A DNA stretch of 18,588 nucleotides from an uncultured Propionibacteriaceae bacterium (GCA_938012815.1 CALLVV010000029.1:1-18588), one strand, 5' to 3'. Shown: positions 6,566 through 14,945, numbered from the stretch's first letter. Notes: a model not told the origin generated them from the letters alone. Translations and numbers: made by a program.

Positions 6566-7168
6566 ATGACGACTCAAGTTGATTTCTGGTTCGATCCGAC
6601 GTGCCCGTGGGCGTGGATGACCTCCCGCTGGATCCTGGAGGTGGAGAAGGTCCGCGACGTGAAGGTCACCTTCCACACCATGAGCCTCTACATCCTCAAC
6701 GAGGGACGCGACCTCGACCCCGGCTACCGGGAACGCATCGACGCCACCCTCGTCGCCTCGCGCGCGGCGGCCGCGGTCCAGAAACTCCACGGCCACGACG
6801 TCCTGCGCGACTTCTACACCGCGCTCGGCACCCGCTTCCATCCCGGAGGTGAGCCGGTCAACGTCGAGACCGTCGCCGCGGCCCTCGCCGACTGCGGCCT
6901 GGAGGCCGGAATCGCCGAGCGCGTCACCACCGACGAGTTCGACACCGACCTGCGCGCCTACCAGAAGGTGGCCCAGGACCTCGTCGGAACGGACGTCGGC
7001 ACCCCGGTCATCCGCGTCAACGGCATGGCGCTGTTCGGTCCCGTCATCTCGCCCGCCCCGAAGGGCGAGGCGGCCGGCGAGCTGTTCGACGGTTTCGTGA
7101 AGGTCACGGCCTACCCGGGATTCTTCGAACTGAAGCGTTCCCGCGACGTCGGTCCGATCTTCGACTGA
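6566..7168 (+). CDS. Rv2466c-family (mycothiol-dependent nitroreductase type) DsbA-fold protein
   Basis: The 200-residue protein follows M. tuberculosis Rv2466c along its whole length as I remember that sequence: DFWFDPTCPWAW, TSRWILEVEKVRDVKVTFH, MSLYILNE, a helical insert, then VGTDVGTPVIRVNG with the cis-Pro strand, FGPVIS and FFELKR near the end. This is a thioredoxin fold with a DsbA-type helical domain. The family reduces nitro compounds or disulfides using mycothiol. The active-site motif here is C13-P-W-A16, so the second (resolving) cysteine of CPWC is absent and a monothiol mechanism would be required. ATG 6566 has no Shine-Dalgarno, but TGGGAT lies exactly 6 nt upstream, fitting a leaderless transcript. 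It is divergent from cblT, and its stop is 3 nt from that of the convergent pfk. Confidence 0.88.
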   Translation: MTTQVDFWFDPTCPWAWMTSRWILEVEKVRDVKVTFHTMSLYILNEGRDLDPGYRERIDATLVASRAAAAVQKLHGHDVLRDFYTALGTRFHPGGEPVNVETVAAALADCGLEAGIAERVTTDEFDTDLRAYQKVAQDLVGTDVGTPVIRVNGMALFGPVISPAPKGEAAGELFDGFVKVTAYPGFFELKRSRDVGPIFD

Positions 7169-7171
7169 GGC

Positions 7172-8299
7172 TCAGTCCCCGAGACCCGTTCCCACGTCGC
7201 GGGCGGTCTGGATCCACGGATGGTCCGCCGGGACCTGCGCCAGATTGCCCGCGACCTTCTTCAGGTCGACGGGTTCGGTGCCGTCGCCCTTGCTCGCGAC
7301 CATCACTCCGCTGACCCCGTCGGCGATCAGGTCGGCGGCGGCGGTGCCGATCCGCGACCCCAGCAGCCGGTCCTCCGCGCACGGTGTCCCGCCGCGCTGC
7401 ACGTAGCCGAGGATGGTGACGCGGGTCTCCAGGCCCGTCGCGTCCTCCAGGGCGCGGGCCAGCCGGAAGGTGTGTTCGCGGTGTTCGTCGAGGACCCGAG
7501 CCAGGTGTGACTTCGCGGCCGCCTTTTCCTGCGGGGTCCCGGCGGCCTTCTTCAGTGACTCGGCGGCGGCGATGGCCTGCGCCGCCGCGACGTCGTTGGC
7601 TCCTTCGGCCACCGCGATCACGCTGAAGTTGGTGCCGCGTGCCTGGCGCGCCCGGATGGTCTCGGCGATGGCGTCGACGGAGTACGGGATCTCGGGAATC
7701 AGGATGACGTCGGCGCCGCCCGCGATGCCCGCACCCAGCGCCAGCCAGCCCGCCTTGTGGCCCATGATTTCGGCCAGGAGCACCCGGTGGTGGCTGTGGG
7801 CGGTGGAGTGGAGCCGGTCGATGGCGTCGGTGGCGATTTCCAGGGCCGTGGAGAAACCGAAGGTGTTGTCGGTGTGGGCGACGTCACGGTCGATGGTCTT
7901 GGGCAGGTGCACCACCGGGATGCCCGCCTCAGCCAGGCGTAGTGCATTCTTCGCGGTGCCTCCGCCGCCGAGCATCACCAGGCAGTCGAGGTCGGCCTGC
8001 TCGACGACGTCCTTGATGGTGGGGATGGCGTCGACGACCTCGCCGCCCATGCGCATGCGGTGCACCTTGTCGCGGCTGGTTCCGAGGATGGTGCCGCCGA
8101 TGGTGAGGATCCCCGACAGCGCCTCGGGGCCGAGCTGGAAGCACCGGTTCTCGGCCAGGCCGCGCACGCCGTCGCGGAAACCGATCAATTCCATGCCGTG
8201 TCTGCTGATGGCCGCCTTGCCCAGCCCGCGGATGGCCGCGTTCAGGCCGGGGGAGTCGCCGCCTGCCGTCAGAACACCGATGCGTTTCGCATTGCCCAT
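7172..8299 (-). CDS. pfkA: 6-phosphofructokinase (ATP-type) with variant active-site loops
   Basis: The 375-residue protein is a group A phosphofructokinase: TAGGDSPGLNAAIRG (11-25) for phosphate binding, GGGGT (111-115) for the nucleotide, PKTIDRD (133-139) with the catalytic Asp137 and Asp139, SHHR (169-172), PEIPYSVD, and LGYVQRGG with the downstream DR for fructose-6-phosphate. Gly at the position homologous to E. coli Gly104 with Lys at 124 is the combination associated with ATP rather than PPi. Two positions are unusual: TIDND reads TIDRD (R138), and the MGR motif reads MGH (H181), replacing the Arg that contacts the transferred phosphate. Start ATG 8299 follows a perfect AAGGAGGT (complement of 8304-8311). 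It stands alone, convergent with the nitroreductase-like gene and divergent from the flavodoxin gene. Confidence 0.9.
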   Translation of the reverse strand: MGNAKRIGVLTAGGDSPGLNAAIRGLGKAAISRHGMELIGFRDGVRGLAENRCFQLGPEALSGILTIGGTILGTSRDKVHRMRMGGEVVDAIPTIKDVVEQADLDCLVMLGGGGTAKNALRLAEAGIPVVHLPKTIDRDVAHTDNTFGFSTALEIATDAIDRLHSTAHSHHRVLLAEIMGHKAGWLALGAGIAGGADVILIPEIPYSVDAIAETIRARQARGTNFSVIAVAEGANDVAAAQAIAAAESLKKAAGTPQEKAAAKSHLARVLDEHREHTFRLARALEDATGLETRVTILGYVQRGGTPCAEDRLLGSRIGTAAADLIADGVSGVMVASKGDGTEPVDLKKVAGNLAQVPADHPWIQTARDVGTGLGD

Positions 8300-8367
8300 G
8301 AGAACCTCCTTGTCCGCCCCGAGCCTACTCCGAAGCGGGATTTGCCGCTGGGCACTAGCTTTGAGCC

Positions 8368-8865
8368 ATGCAGCGAGTACTGGTGGGATATGCGACCCGC
8401 GCGGGTTCCACGGCCGAGGTGGCCGGGATTATCGCCGACGAACTGCGCACCAGGGGTTTCGACGTCGTGGTGGCGGACCTGCGCGACGACCCCGACCCGG
8501 CTGGTTTCGACGGGTTCGTGCTGGGCAGCGCCACCCAGGCGTTGACGTGGCTGCCGGAATCGCTGACGTGGCTGCGCAGCCACGGGGACCAGGTGGAGCG
8601 GGCCGCGTTGTTCAACCTCTCGATCACCGCCGTCGATCCGGCCAAGCAGGACATCGCGCTCGGTCACAACAAGGCCGCATCGGGGCTGGTCGAGGCCAGC
8701 GCACAGGCCGCCTTCGCTGGTCGTTACGCCCCCAAGAGGGTCGGGTTCTTCAAGCGGCTGCTGTTCCGGGCCCTCGCGAAGAAACCCGCCGACCATGTCG
8801 ATCCGCCGACGATCCGCGCCTGGGCCCGGGAACTCGACTTCACGAGGACGAGCGAAACGCCGTGA
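8368..8865 (+). CDS. Flavodoxin-domain protein
   Basis: The 165-residue protein starts with the flavodoxin FMN-phosphate loop VLVGYATRAGSTAEVAGIIA (4-23), where the T-x-x-G-S-T pattern matches the family. FDGFVLGSATQALTWLPE follows as the second FMN-binding region. It resembles the flavodoxin/HemG-type domains used in electron transfer or as protoporphyrinogen oxidase, but I cannot choose between these. The C-terminal part (FFKRLLFRALAKK) is basic and amphipathic. There is no Shine-Dalgarno; TAGCTT (8356-8361) lies exactly 6 nt before ATG 8368, fitting leaderless translation. The last 26 bp overlap the convergent 544-residue gene. Confidence 0.82.
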   Translation: MQRVLVGYATRAGSTAEVAGIIADELRTRGFDVVVADLRDDPDPAGFDGFVLGSATQALTWLPESLTWLRSHGDQVERAALFNLSITAVDPAKQDIALGHNKAASGLVEASAQAAFAGRYAPKRVGFFKRLLFRALAKKPADHVDPPTIRAWARELDFTRTSETP

Positions 8866-10474
8866 GGAAACGGGACGCCGACTCCTGGCGTTCCTCGTGC
8901 CCGGCCTTGGCCTTCTCGTATGTGTCGGCAGTGGTCCTGGTGGCGTCCTCGACGCGCTTTGCCAGGGAGCTCTTGTTGGCCTCCACCGTGTTGCGCCGCT
9001 CCTCGGCGGTCTCGTTCATCTTGTAGCCGAGTACCGCGGCGAGGATCCCCGCGAGGCCGAGAAGCAGGAACCAGCCCGAGCGTGCCGTGAGGAGCAGCAC
9101 GAAGGAGGCAGCCGCCAAGGCGACCCCCGCCCACATGATTTCCCTGCCGCGAAGGATGAGGCCCGCGGGCTGCTGGGAGTCGTAGCGGCGCATCAGGGCC
9201 CGCATCGCGGTCTGGTCGTGGACGCCGTGGGGGCCGACGGTGAGGCTGTCATAACCGGACACCTTCCTCTCCGGGATCCGCGGCTCCGGTTCCGTCTGCC
9301 ATTCCCGCGCGACCGGCACGAAGATCTCGGCGATCAGCAACCACAGGCTGCGGCGGTCCTGTCTGCTGGCGTGGTCGTCGAGGGCGGTCTGCCGCAGGAC
9401 ATCGACGATCGTGTGGCGTTTCTCCGGTACCTCGTCGGGAAGCTTGCTGGCCCCGAGGGGATTGTTGAACTGTTCCTCCAGGAGTTCCGCGCGGGCCAGC
9501 AGCGCGTGTTCGCTCTCGCTGCCGCCACGGATGTGGACCTGCATCACCCGGACGAGCATGGCCCGGGTGGATTCCCAGGCATTCTCCTCTGGGGAGGTCT
9601 CCTCCACGACCACGGGGGTTTCCTCGGGTTCCGGTTCCGGCCGGTTCGATGCGTCCCAGATGCGTCCGGAACCCCGGATCACGAAGTCGGGGCGGCCCGT
9701 CCCGGTGGCGGTCCAGCCGGTCTCCTGCTCGGGGGTGCCCCGCGGGGCGAGTTCCTCGAGCTGTGACGTCACCCAGTCCAGCGCCGCGGCGTCGTTGGTG
9801 CCGGCCTGGGATCTCGCCCACTCCAGCCAGTCGCCGGCGCTGGCGATCAGCGGGCGGAAGGTTGCGGTGAGCGTCGTCAGGGCCGCCGGGCCGAAGGCCC
9901 CGCGCAACGTGGCGCTCCACAGCAGCAGCTGCCACTCGGCCCAGGTGCCCTGGTCGTCGGGGATCAGGAGCTTCGGCAGCTCCGCGGCCACGGCCTCACC
10001 CGCGCCGAATGCGGCCCGCGCGGCCGCGAGGAAGACCGGTGCCGCGTGGGGGTCGCGTTGCCGGGCGAGCGCGGCCTGCTCCGGGTCGACGGAACCGTCG
10101 GGACGCAGTGCGGACATCGCGGGGGGCAGCCAGTAGCCGTCGACATCCGGTCGCCGCGGGGGAACACCGCCGTCGAGCAGCACCTGGAGGTCCTGGAAGG
10201 CGCAACGTCGCGCCTCGGTGTGCTGAGGGAAGGCCGCCAGCTGTTTGCGGATCCCGTCGAGTTCCACGAAGGCGACGAAGGCGTTGGTGAGCGCGTTGAG
10301 CCGGGCCTCCAGCGAGCCCTGCATGGTGCGCAGCTCGGAACGCAGTTTCGAGGTGTCGCGCTGCTGGCGTGCCCTGCTGGCGGCCAAGGCCCCTGCCTGG
10401 GCTTCCAGCTCATCGCGCAACAACCGGTCGCGCCCGTATTCGCTGGCCCAGAACCACTCGCTGTTTTTCACCAC
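8840..10474 (-). CDS. Uncharacterised membrane protein with terminal coiled coils
   Basis: I do not recognise this 544-residue protein. Residues 1-60 are a charged, probable coiled-coil helix (ELEAQAGALAASRARQQRDT onward). Residues about 60-440 are mostly helical and soluble, with a short Glu/Pro-rich linker (RPEPEPEETPVVVEE) near 280-300. Two adjacent hydrophobic helices span about 446-464 and 468-484, separated by TARSGW, and look like a membrane hairpin. A 58-residue highly charged helix (NETAEERRNTVEANKSSLAK onward) ends the chain, so both long soluble parts would sit on the same side of the membrane. No catalytic motif is visible. Translation likely starts at GTG 10474 or the adjacent GTG 10471; neither has a strong ribosome-binding site. 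It stands alone, convergent with the flavodoxin gene and divergent from the immunity-like gene. A scaffold or structural role is only a guess. Confidence 0.75.
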   Translation of the reverse strand: MVKNSEWFWASEYGRDRLLRDELEAQAGALAASRARQQRDTSKLRSELRTMQGSLEARLNALTNAFVAFVELDGIRKQLAAFPQHTEARRCAFQDLQVLLDGGVPPRRPDVDGYWLPPAMSALRPDGSVDPEQAALARQRDPHAAPVFLAAARAAFGAGEAVAAELPKLLIPDDQGTWAEWQLLLWSATLRGAFGPAALTTLTATFRPLIASAGDWLEWARSQAGTNDAAALDWVTSQLEELAPRGTPEQETGWTATGTGRPDFVIRGSGRIWDASNRPEPEPEETPVVVEETSPEENAWESTRAMLVRVMQVHIRGGSESEHALLARAELLEEQFNNPLGASKLPDEVPEKRHTIVDVLRQTALDDHASRQDRRSLWLLIAEIFVPVAREWQTEPEPRIPERKVSGYDSLTVGPHGVHDQTAMRALMRRYDSQQPAGLILRGREIMWAGVALAAASFVLLLTARSGWFLLLGLAGILAAVLGYKMNETAEERRNTVEANKSSLAKRVEDATRTTADTYEKAKAGHEERQESASRFLTAFRSSS

Positions 10475-10566
10475 CCCGCCATGATGCCTGCGGGTGGGGG
10501 CAGCCCTCCGCTCGCGGATGGTGTCCTGGCCGGGGTACGAGACGCCTAGACTTTGAAACAGCTTTG
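10475..10566. promoter_or_regulatory. Divergent promoter gap before the immunity-like gene
   Basis: This 92-bp gap separates two divergent genes. TAGACT (10547-10552) is a plausible plus-strand -10 for the gene starting at 10567, giving a very short leader, but I see no good -35. No terminator or RNA structure is evident. Confidence 0.3.
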
Positions 10567-11346
10567 ATGAATCGGATTGGAGCGGTCGTGACTCATGAGC
10601 TTGAGGGTGTCTTCGTGTATGCGCCTTGGAGTCGCCTCAATGAGACGCCGGAGGAGATCGCGCGGCGAACCTCCCGTTTCATGGAGGAGTTCTCCTCCCG
10701 GGTCTCGGTTGGACGATGGAGGCCAATACAAGAGGAAGAGGGGGAGTGGGATGGAACCGAGGCGGGACTGGCCGGTTTCATCGGAAACAGGATCATGAGG
10801 AAGGACGATGGGGAGCCCGCTCCCGAAGGGGGGTATCATTTCCTTCTGAAGACCGAGAATGATCTCCTGGAAACCTTATTCACCGTGACGGCGGGCCAGT
10901 CGAAAACCTCGGAATCTGTTTATAGCTCCTCTTTCTACCAACAATTTTCCCAGTCGTCGGATGTGTTTGTTGAACAGCTGGCGCAGCATTTCGGCTGGTT
11001 GCCGTCCCCGGATTCTGATCAGCCGCCGCGCGTGTCGGCGGAATTCTTGTGGGAAGCGTCTCTTCGCGCGGTGATTCCTGCTTTTGATCCCGTCTTCGCC
11101 GTGGGGCAGGAACTTGATGTCATCATGGAGCAGGAACCTGAGGGCTGGGAACTTCCCTTCGGCTACCGGGTGTGGATCAATGAGCGGGTCGGGGGTGTCC
11201 GCGCCTGTGCGGAGGGTTTGACCGTCGAACGCTTGGGAAACGGCACTCTCATCAGGGTGCCGGACTCCTGGCCGGCGGAGCGCGTCATCGACGCCCTGAC
11301 CGAAACCTTCCGATCCAACGACCTCGACGGCGCGCTCCTCGTTTGA
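10567..11346 (+). CDS. Immunity-protein-like protein (possible Imm52 relative)
   Basis: The 259-residue soluble protein has no signal peptide or membrane helix. Its start, VFVYAPWSRLNETPEEIARR followed by FMEEFSSRV and GRWRPI, resembles the pattern W-x-x-R-x-E, a helix with A-x-R, then R-W, that I associate with Imm52 immunity proteins of polymorphic toxin systems. This is weak pattern matching. Later features are FDPVFAVGQELDVIMEQ and a C-terminal PDSWPAERVIDALTETF. Base use is less GC-rich than its neighbours (for example around 10915-10985), suggesting acquisition. No toxin gene is adjacent, so it would be an orphan. Start ATG 10567 lacks a ribosome-binding site; GTG 10588 with GGAG upstream is an alternative start. 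Confidence 0.6.
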   Translation: MNRIGAVVTHELEGVFVYAPWSRLNETPEEIARRTSRFMEEFSSRVSVGRWRPIQEEEGEWDGTEAGLAGFIGNRIMRKDDGEPAPEGGYHFLLKTENDLLETLFTVTAGQSKTSESVYSSSFYQQFSQSSDVFVEQLAQHFGWLPSPDSDQPPRVSAEFLWEASLRAVIPAFDPVFAVGQELDVIMEQEPEGWELPFGYRVWINERVGGVRACAEGLTVERLGNGTLIRVPDSWPAERVIDALTETFRSNDLDGALLV

Positions 11347-11385
11347 TGCCTAGTGGGTGTTGCGACGGTCTGGCAGGATTGCGTC

Positions 11386-12426
11386 ATGTACCCCACCTAC
11401 ACACCCGACTCCGGCCGTTACGACGGTCGCATGCCCTACCGTCGCTGCGGACGCTCTGGGCTGCTGCTTCCGGCGATGTCGTTGGGGCTGTGGCAGAACT
11501 TCGGCGACGACAACCCCCTCGGTGTGCAGCGGACGATCATTCGTCGCGCCTTCGACGCCGGCATCACCCACTTCGACCTGGCCAACAACTACGGCCCGCC
11601 CTACGGGCAGGCGGAGATCAACTTCGGAACCATCTTCCGGCAGGATCTCGCGCCGTTCCGCGACGAGTTGATCATCTCCACCAAGGCCGGCTGGGACATG
11701 TGGCCGGGCCCCTACGGGCAGGGCGGCGGGTCGCGCAAGTACGTGCTTGCCTCCCTCGACCAGTCGCTGGAGCGCATGGGCCTCGATTACGTCGACATCT
11801 TCTATTCGCACCGTTTCGACCCCGACACGCCAATCGAGGAGACCATGATGGCCCTCGACCAGGCGGTGCGTTCCGGCCGGGCGCTGTACGTCGGCATCTC
11901 GTCGTACTCGGCTGCCAGGACCCGGGAGGCTGCCCGCATCGCCCGGGAGCTCGGCACCCCGCTGCTGATACACCAGCCCAGCTACAACATGCTCAACCGC
12001 TGGATCGAGACCGGTGGGCTCGTCGACGCCTGCGAGAGCGAGGGCATGGGCATCATCGCCTTCACCGCCCTGGCGCAGGGACTGCTCACCGACCGCTACC
12101 TCAACGGAATCCCCGACGACTCCCGGGCAGCGCGCGACGGGTCGCTGAGCCGCGACCAGCTCACCGACGAAACTCTCGGTCGGGTTCGTGCCCTCAATGA
12201 GATCGCCCGCGACCGGGGGCAGTCGCTGGCGCAACTGGCACTCGCCTGGGTGCTGCGCGACCCGCGGATCACGTCGACGCTCATCGGGGTGTCGTCGCTG
12301 CGGCAGCTCGAATCCAACCTGGGAGCCCTGGAGAACATGGTCTTCACCGACGACGAACTGGCCGCCATCGACCAGCACGCCGTCGAGTCCGGGGTCAACC
12401 TCTGGGCCAAACAGACCGAGGACTGA
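11386..12426 (+). CDS. yghZ: Aldo/keto reductase, YghZ-type (L-glyceraldehyde 3-phosphate reductase)
   Basis: The 346-residue protein, the same length as E. coli YghZ, keeps long identical stretches with it: LPAMSLGLWQNFG, FDLANNYGPP, DELIISTKAGWDMWPGPYG, GSRKYVLASLDQSLERMGL, VDIFYSHRFD, ALYVGISSYS, LLIHQPSYN and LAQGLLTDRYLNGIP. The catalytic tetrad is D64, Y69, K100 and H142. The family uses NADPH to reduce aldehydes, including L-glyceraldehyde 3-phosphate and methylglyoxal, in the cytosol, probably for detoxification. ATG 11386 has no Shine-Dalgarno. CAGGAT (11374-11379) is exactly 6 nt upstream, consistent with a leaderless transcript separate from the immunity-like gene. Its stop is 9 nt from that of the convergent permease gene. 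Confidence 0.93.
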   Translation: MYPTYTPDSGRYDGRMPYRRCGRSGLLLPAMSLGLWQNFGDDNPLGVQRTIIRRAFDAGITHFDLANNYGPPYGQAEINFGTIFRQDLAPFRDELIISTKAGWDMWPGPYGQGGGSRKYVLASLDQSLERMGLDYVDIFYSHRFDPDTPIEETMMALDQAVRSGRALYVGISSYSAARTREAARIARELGTPLLIHQPSYNMLNRWIETGGLVDACESEGMGIIAFTALAQGLLTDRYLNGIPDDSRAARDGSLSRDQLTDETLGRVRALNEIARDRGQSLAQLALAWVLRDPRITSTLIGVSSLRQLESNLGALENMVFTDDELAAIDQHAVESGVNLWAKQTED

Positions 12427-12435
12427 GAGCCGGGT

Positions 12436-14067
12436 TCACACCCGCAGGTCGCGTCTGGTGAACAGCGGGAAGGATGCTGCCAGCAGCACCGCCGACCCCG
12501 CCAGCAGGATCGCGACGTGCCCCCAGTCGGCGCCGTTCTCCAAGGGGCTGGCGGCCCCGTACCAGTGGAACGGGGAGATGCGGGCCCAGTCGGCGAGGTC
12601 GGGGTTCATGGGCATGGTGGTGTTGATGACGTAGCCGACCAGCCCCACCCCGGTCGCGGTCCAGGTCGCTGCCGCCGGGGTGCCCAGGGCGGCCGCCGCC
12701 AGCAGTGCCGCCGCCCCGATGAACAGGCCCAGTGCCAGCAGGTGCGCGGTGGCGCCCGCGACGTTCTCCGTCGCCAGGTCCAGGCCACCCAGCTGGATCC
12801 CGCCCCAGATCCCGAGCCCCGTCAGTCCCGCAACCAGAGCGATGAGCGTCGCCTGCGCGGCCATCACTGTGGCCAGCATCCGGGTGCGGGTGGTGGGGGT
12901 GGACAGCAGCACGCCGAGTCGACCCGAACGTTCGTCCGACCCCAGCCGCGATGCCACCGCCGCGCCGGCCAGGATCACGGCGGCGGGGGCCATCAGGCTC
13001 ATCGTCTCGCCCCAGTAGAACCCGGCGGGGGAGGCCATGTCGGTGGCACCCCAGACCTGCATGAGCTCGGGCGGCAAGGATTTCGACGCCGTCTCCAGCT
13101 GCGGTGCCATCTGCGCGTACAACGGACCCATCAACAGGCCCATCACCGCGAACATCACCACGCCCAGCACCAGGAGCAGACCGGCGTGACGGGAGACCAG
13201 GAGACGGTAGTGGGAGGGTCCGCGGCCAGCCGCCGAACCGGTCCATCTAGTTGTGGCGTGCCGGACCGGGCGCGTCCTCGTCGCTGCTCGACGCAGGTCG
13301 CGGACCACCAGGCCGACGACCCCGACGGCCAGCAGCACCACCGCGACGCCGAGCATCAGCGCCAGGTAGCCGCCGTCGATGCCGTTCAGCAGCACCGTCG
13401 GTTTGCTGTACCAGTACCACGGGATGAGCTGCGCCAGGTCCTGGGTTTCCGACCACTGGGGCAGCAACCCGGCGAACAACCAACCGAGCCCGAGGATCGC
13501 GGAACCGGTCCCCAGCGCCAGGCTGCGGCTCCCGGTCGCACCCCCGACCGCGAACGCAACACCCCCGCACACCAGGGCGTTGGCGCCCAGCGCCAGGCAG
13601 AGCTCTCCGAGATGGGCATCCCCCAGCGTGAGGTCGAAGGGCAGACTCGCCAGCGCGGCCGCACCCCACAGCCCCAGCGATGTCGCACCGACCGCCAGCA
13701 CCAGCACCGCGGCCTTCGTCACGCCGACACCGAACCGGGAGACGGGATGGCTGAGCAGCAGCGGCAGCGTGCCGTCCTTCTCCTCACCCGCGACCAGCTG
13801 CGCCCCCACCGCGACGGCGAACCCCGCCACCGCGATCGCGCCCAGGAAACCGAGCATCTGCGTGTAGGACATCACCGGGGCCGAGGCGCCGGCGGGAATC
13901 CCGGCCATTGCCAGCAGCGCGGGCGGCAGGGATGCGTAGATGTTGGTGTCCATCGACTGCACCATCGCGACCCCCATCAGCAGGAAGGCGAGGATGCACG
14001 CGACGATGACGCAGACGGCCTTCCAGCGCGGCAGCAGGCCGCGTCCCAACACTGCGAGGGTGGTCAT
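12436..14067 (-). CDS. ABC-2-type exporter permease, internally duplicated
   Basis: The 543-residue integral membrane protein has roughly twelve hydrophobic helices in two similar halves. GEEKDGTLPLLLSHPVSR (94-111) is mirrored by GSDERSGRLGVLLSTPTTR (376-394), and IPWYWYSKPTVLLNG (215-229) by ISPFHWYGAASPLENG (497-512). A basic cytoplasmic linker (about 256-288, RDLRRAATRTRPVRH) joins the halves. This layout is typical of permeases annotated as polyketide-antibiotic or drug exporters, where one chain supplies both membrane halves to a dimeric ATPase. The substrate is unknown. ATG 14067 overlaps the stop of the ATPase gene (ATGA), so the pair is translationally coupled and expressed with the TetR gene. 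Confidence 0.9.
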   Translation of the reverse strand: MTTLAVLGRGLLPRWKAVCVIVACILAFLLMGVAMVQSMDTNIYASLPPALLAMAGIPAGASAPVMSYTQMLGFLGAIAVAGFAVAVGAQLVAGEEKDGTLPLLLSHPVSRFGVGVTKAAVLVLAVGATSLGLWGAAALASLPFDLTLGDAHLGELCLALGANALVCGGVAFAVGGATGSRSLALGTGSAILGLGWLFAGLLPQWSETQDLAQLIPWYWYSKPTVLLNGIDGGYLALMLGVAVVLLAVGVVGLVVRDLRRAATRTRPVRHATTRWTGSAAGRGPSHYRLLVSRHAGLLLVLGVVMFAVMGLLMGPLYAQMAPQLETASKSLPPELMQVWGATDMASPAGFYWGETMSLMAPAAVILAGAAVASRLGSDERSGRLGVLLSTPTTRTRMLATVMAAQATLIALVAGLTGLGIWGGIQLGGLDLATENVAGATAHLLALGLFIGAAALLAAAALGTPAAATWTATGVGLVGYVINTTMPMNPDLADWARISPFHWYGAASPLENGADWGHVAILLAGSAVLLAASFPLFTRRDLRV

Positions 14068-14945
14068 GACTGCTCCTGGTAGAACGCGAGGAAGATCTCC
14101 TCCAGGTCGGCGTCGTGGGCGGTCAGGTCGACGACACGGCGGTCGCCGAGCGAATCGAGCAGGGTTCCGAGCTCCCCGTCGAAGGCCATGCGCACCCGCG
14201 GCCCGTCCACGGTGACGTCGCGGGCTCCGGGGATGCGGACGAAGTCGCGCGGGTCGGCGTCGCGGTCCAGGAGCAGATCGACGCGCCGCACCGAGCGCAG
14301 GTCCGCGACGTTCTCCACCGCCACCAGGCGGCCCGCACGGATGATGCCGACCCGGTCGGCCACCTGCTGCACCTCGGAGAGGGTGTGGGAGGACAGGAAC
14401 ACGGTGCGGCCCTCCGCGACGGTCTCCCGCAGCACCTGGTGGAACTCGTGCTGCACGAGCGGATCGAGGCCTGCGTTGGGCTCGTCCATGATGATCAGTT
14501 CGGGTTTGTGCATCAACGCGGCGATCAGCCCCACCTTCTGCCGGTTCCCCGTGGACAGCTCCCCGACGCGCTTGTCGAGGTTCGCGTCGAATCGCTGCTG
14601 CAGCTCGTCGACGTGATTCCAGTCGACGCCGCCACGCAGCCGGGCGAAGAACCGCAGCGTCTGCGCACCGGTCATCCCGGGGTACAGGGCCAGGTCGCTG
14701 GGCAGGTAGCCGAGCCGGCGGTGGATCGCTGCGGTGTCGCGGCGGGAGTCGAGGCCGAGCAGCCGGGCGGTGCCGCCGGTGGCGCGGATCTCGTCCAGGA
14801 GGATGCGGATGGTGGTGGACTTGCCCGCGCCGTTGGGGCCGAGGAAACCAAAGATCTCCCCGGTGCGGACCTTCAGGTCGATGCCCTTCAACGCCTCGAA
14901 GGAGCCGTACTTCTTCCGGAGCTCCTTCACCTCGATGGCGTTCAT
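14064..14945 (-). CDS. ABC exporter ATPase
   Basis: The 293-residue ATP-binding subunit has Walker A GPNGAGKST, the Q-loop region at YLPSDLALYPGMT (where Gln is replaced by Ser/Asp, as in many CcmA/DrrA-type exporters), signature LSTGNRQKVGL, Walker B LIIMDEPNAGLDP and H-loop SSHTLSEV. A C-terminal domain of about 75 residues (after VENVADLRSV) is the regulatory extension seen in drug and lantibiotic exporter ATPases. It pairs with the downstream permease. ATG 14945 overlaps the TetR stop by ATGA and is preceded by a strong AAGGAAAGGAG ribosome-binding site within the TetR coding end, so the ATPase may be translated more efficiently than TetR. Confidence 0.94.
   Translation of the reverse strand: MNAIEVKELRKKYGSFEALKGIDLKVRTGEIFGFLGPNGAGKSTTIRILLDEIRATGGTARLLGLDSRRDTAAIHRRLGYLPSDLALYPGMTGAQTLRFFARLRGGVDWNHVDELQQRFDANLDKRVGELSTGNRQKVGLIAALMHKPELIIMDEPNAGLDPLVQHEFHQVLRETVAEGRTVFLSSHTLSEVQQVADRVGIIRAGRLVAVENVADLRSVRRVDLLLDRDADPRDFVRIPGARDVTVDGPRVRMAFDGELGTLLDSLGDRRVVDLTAHDADLEEIFLAFYQEQS

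Noticed and set aside
7413..9026. Long plus-strand frame of 537 codons opposite pfkA and into the flavodoxin gene
   Set aside because: Ser/Arg-rich shadow with no domain; both genes it covers are well supported in other frames.
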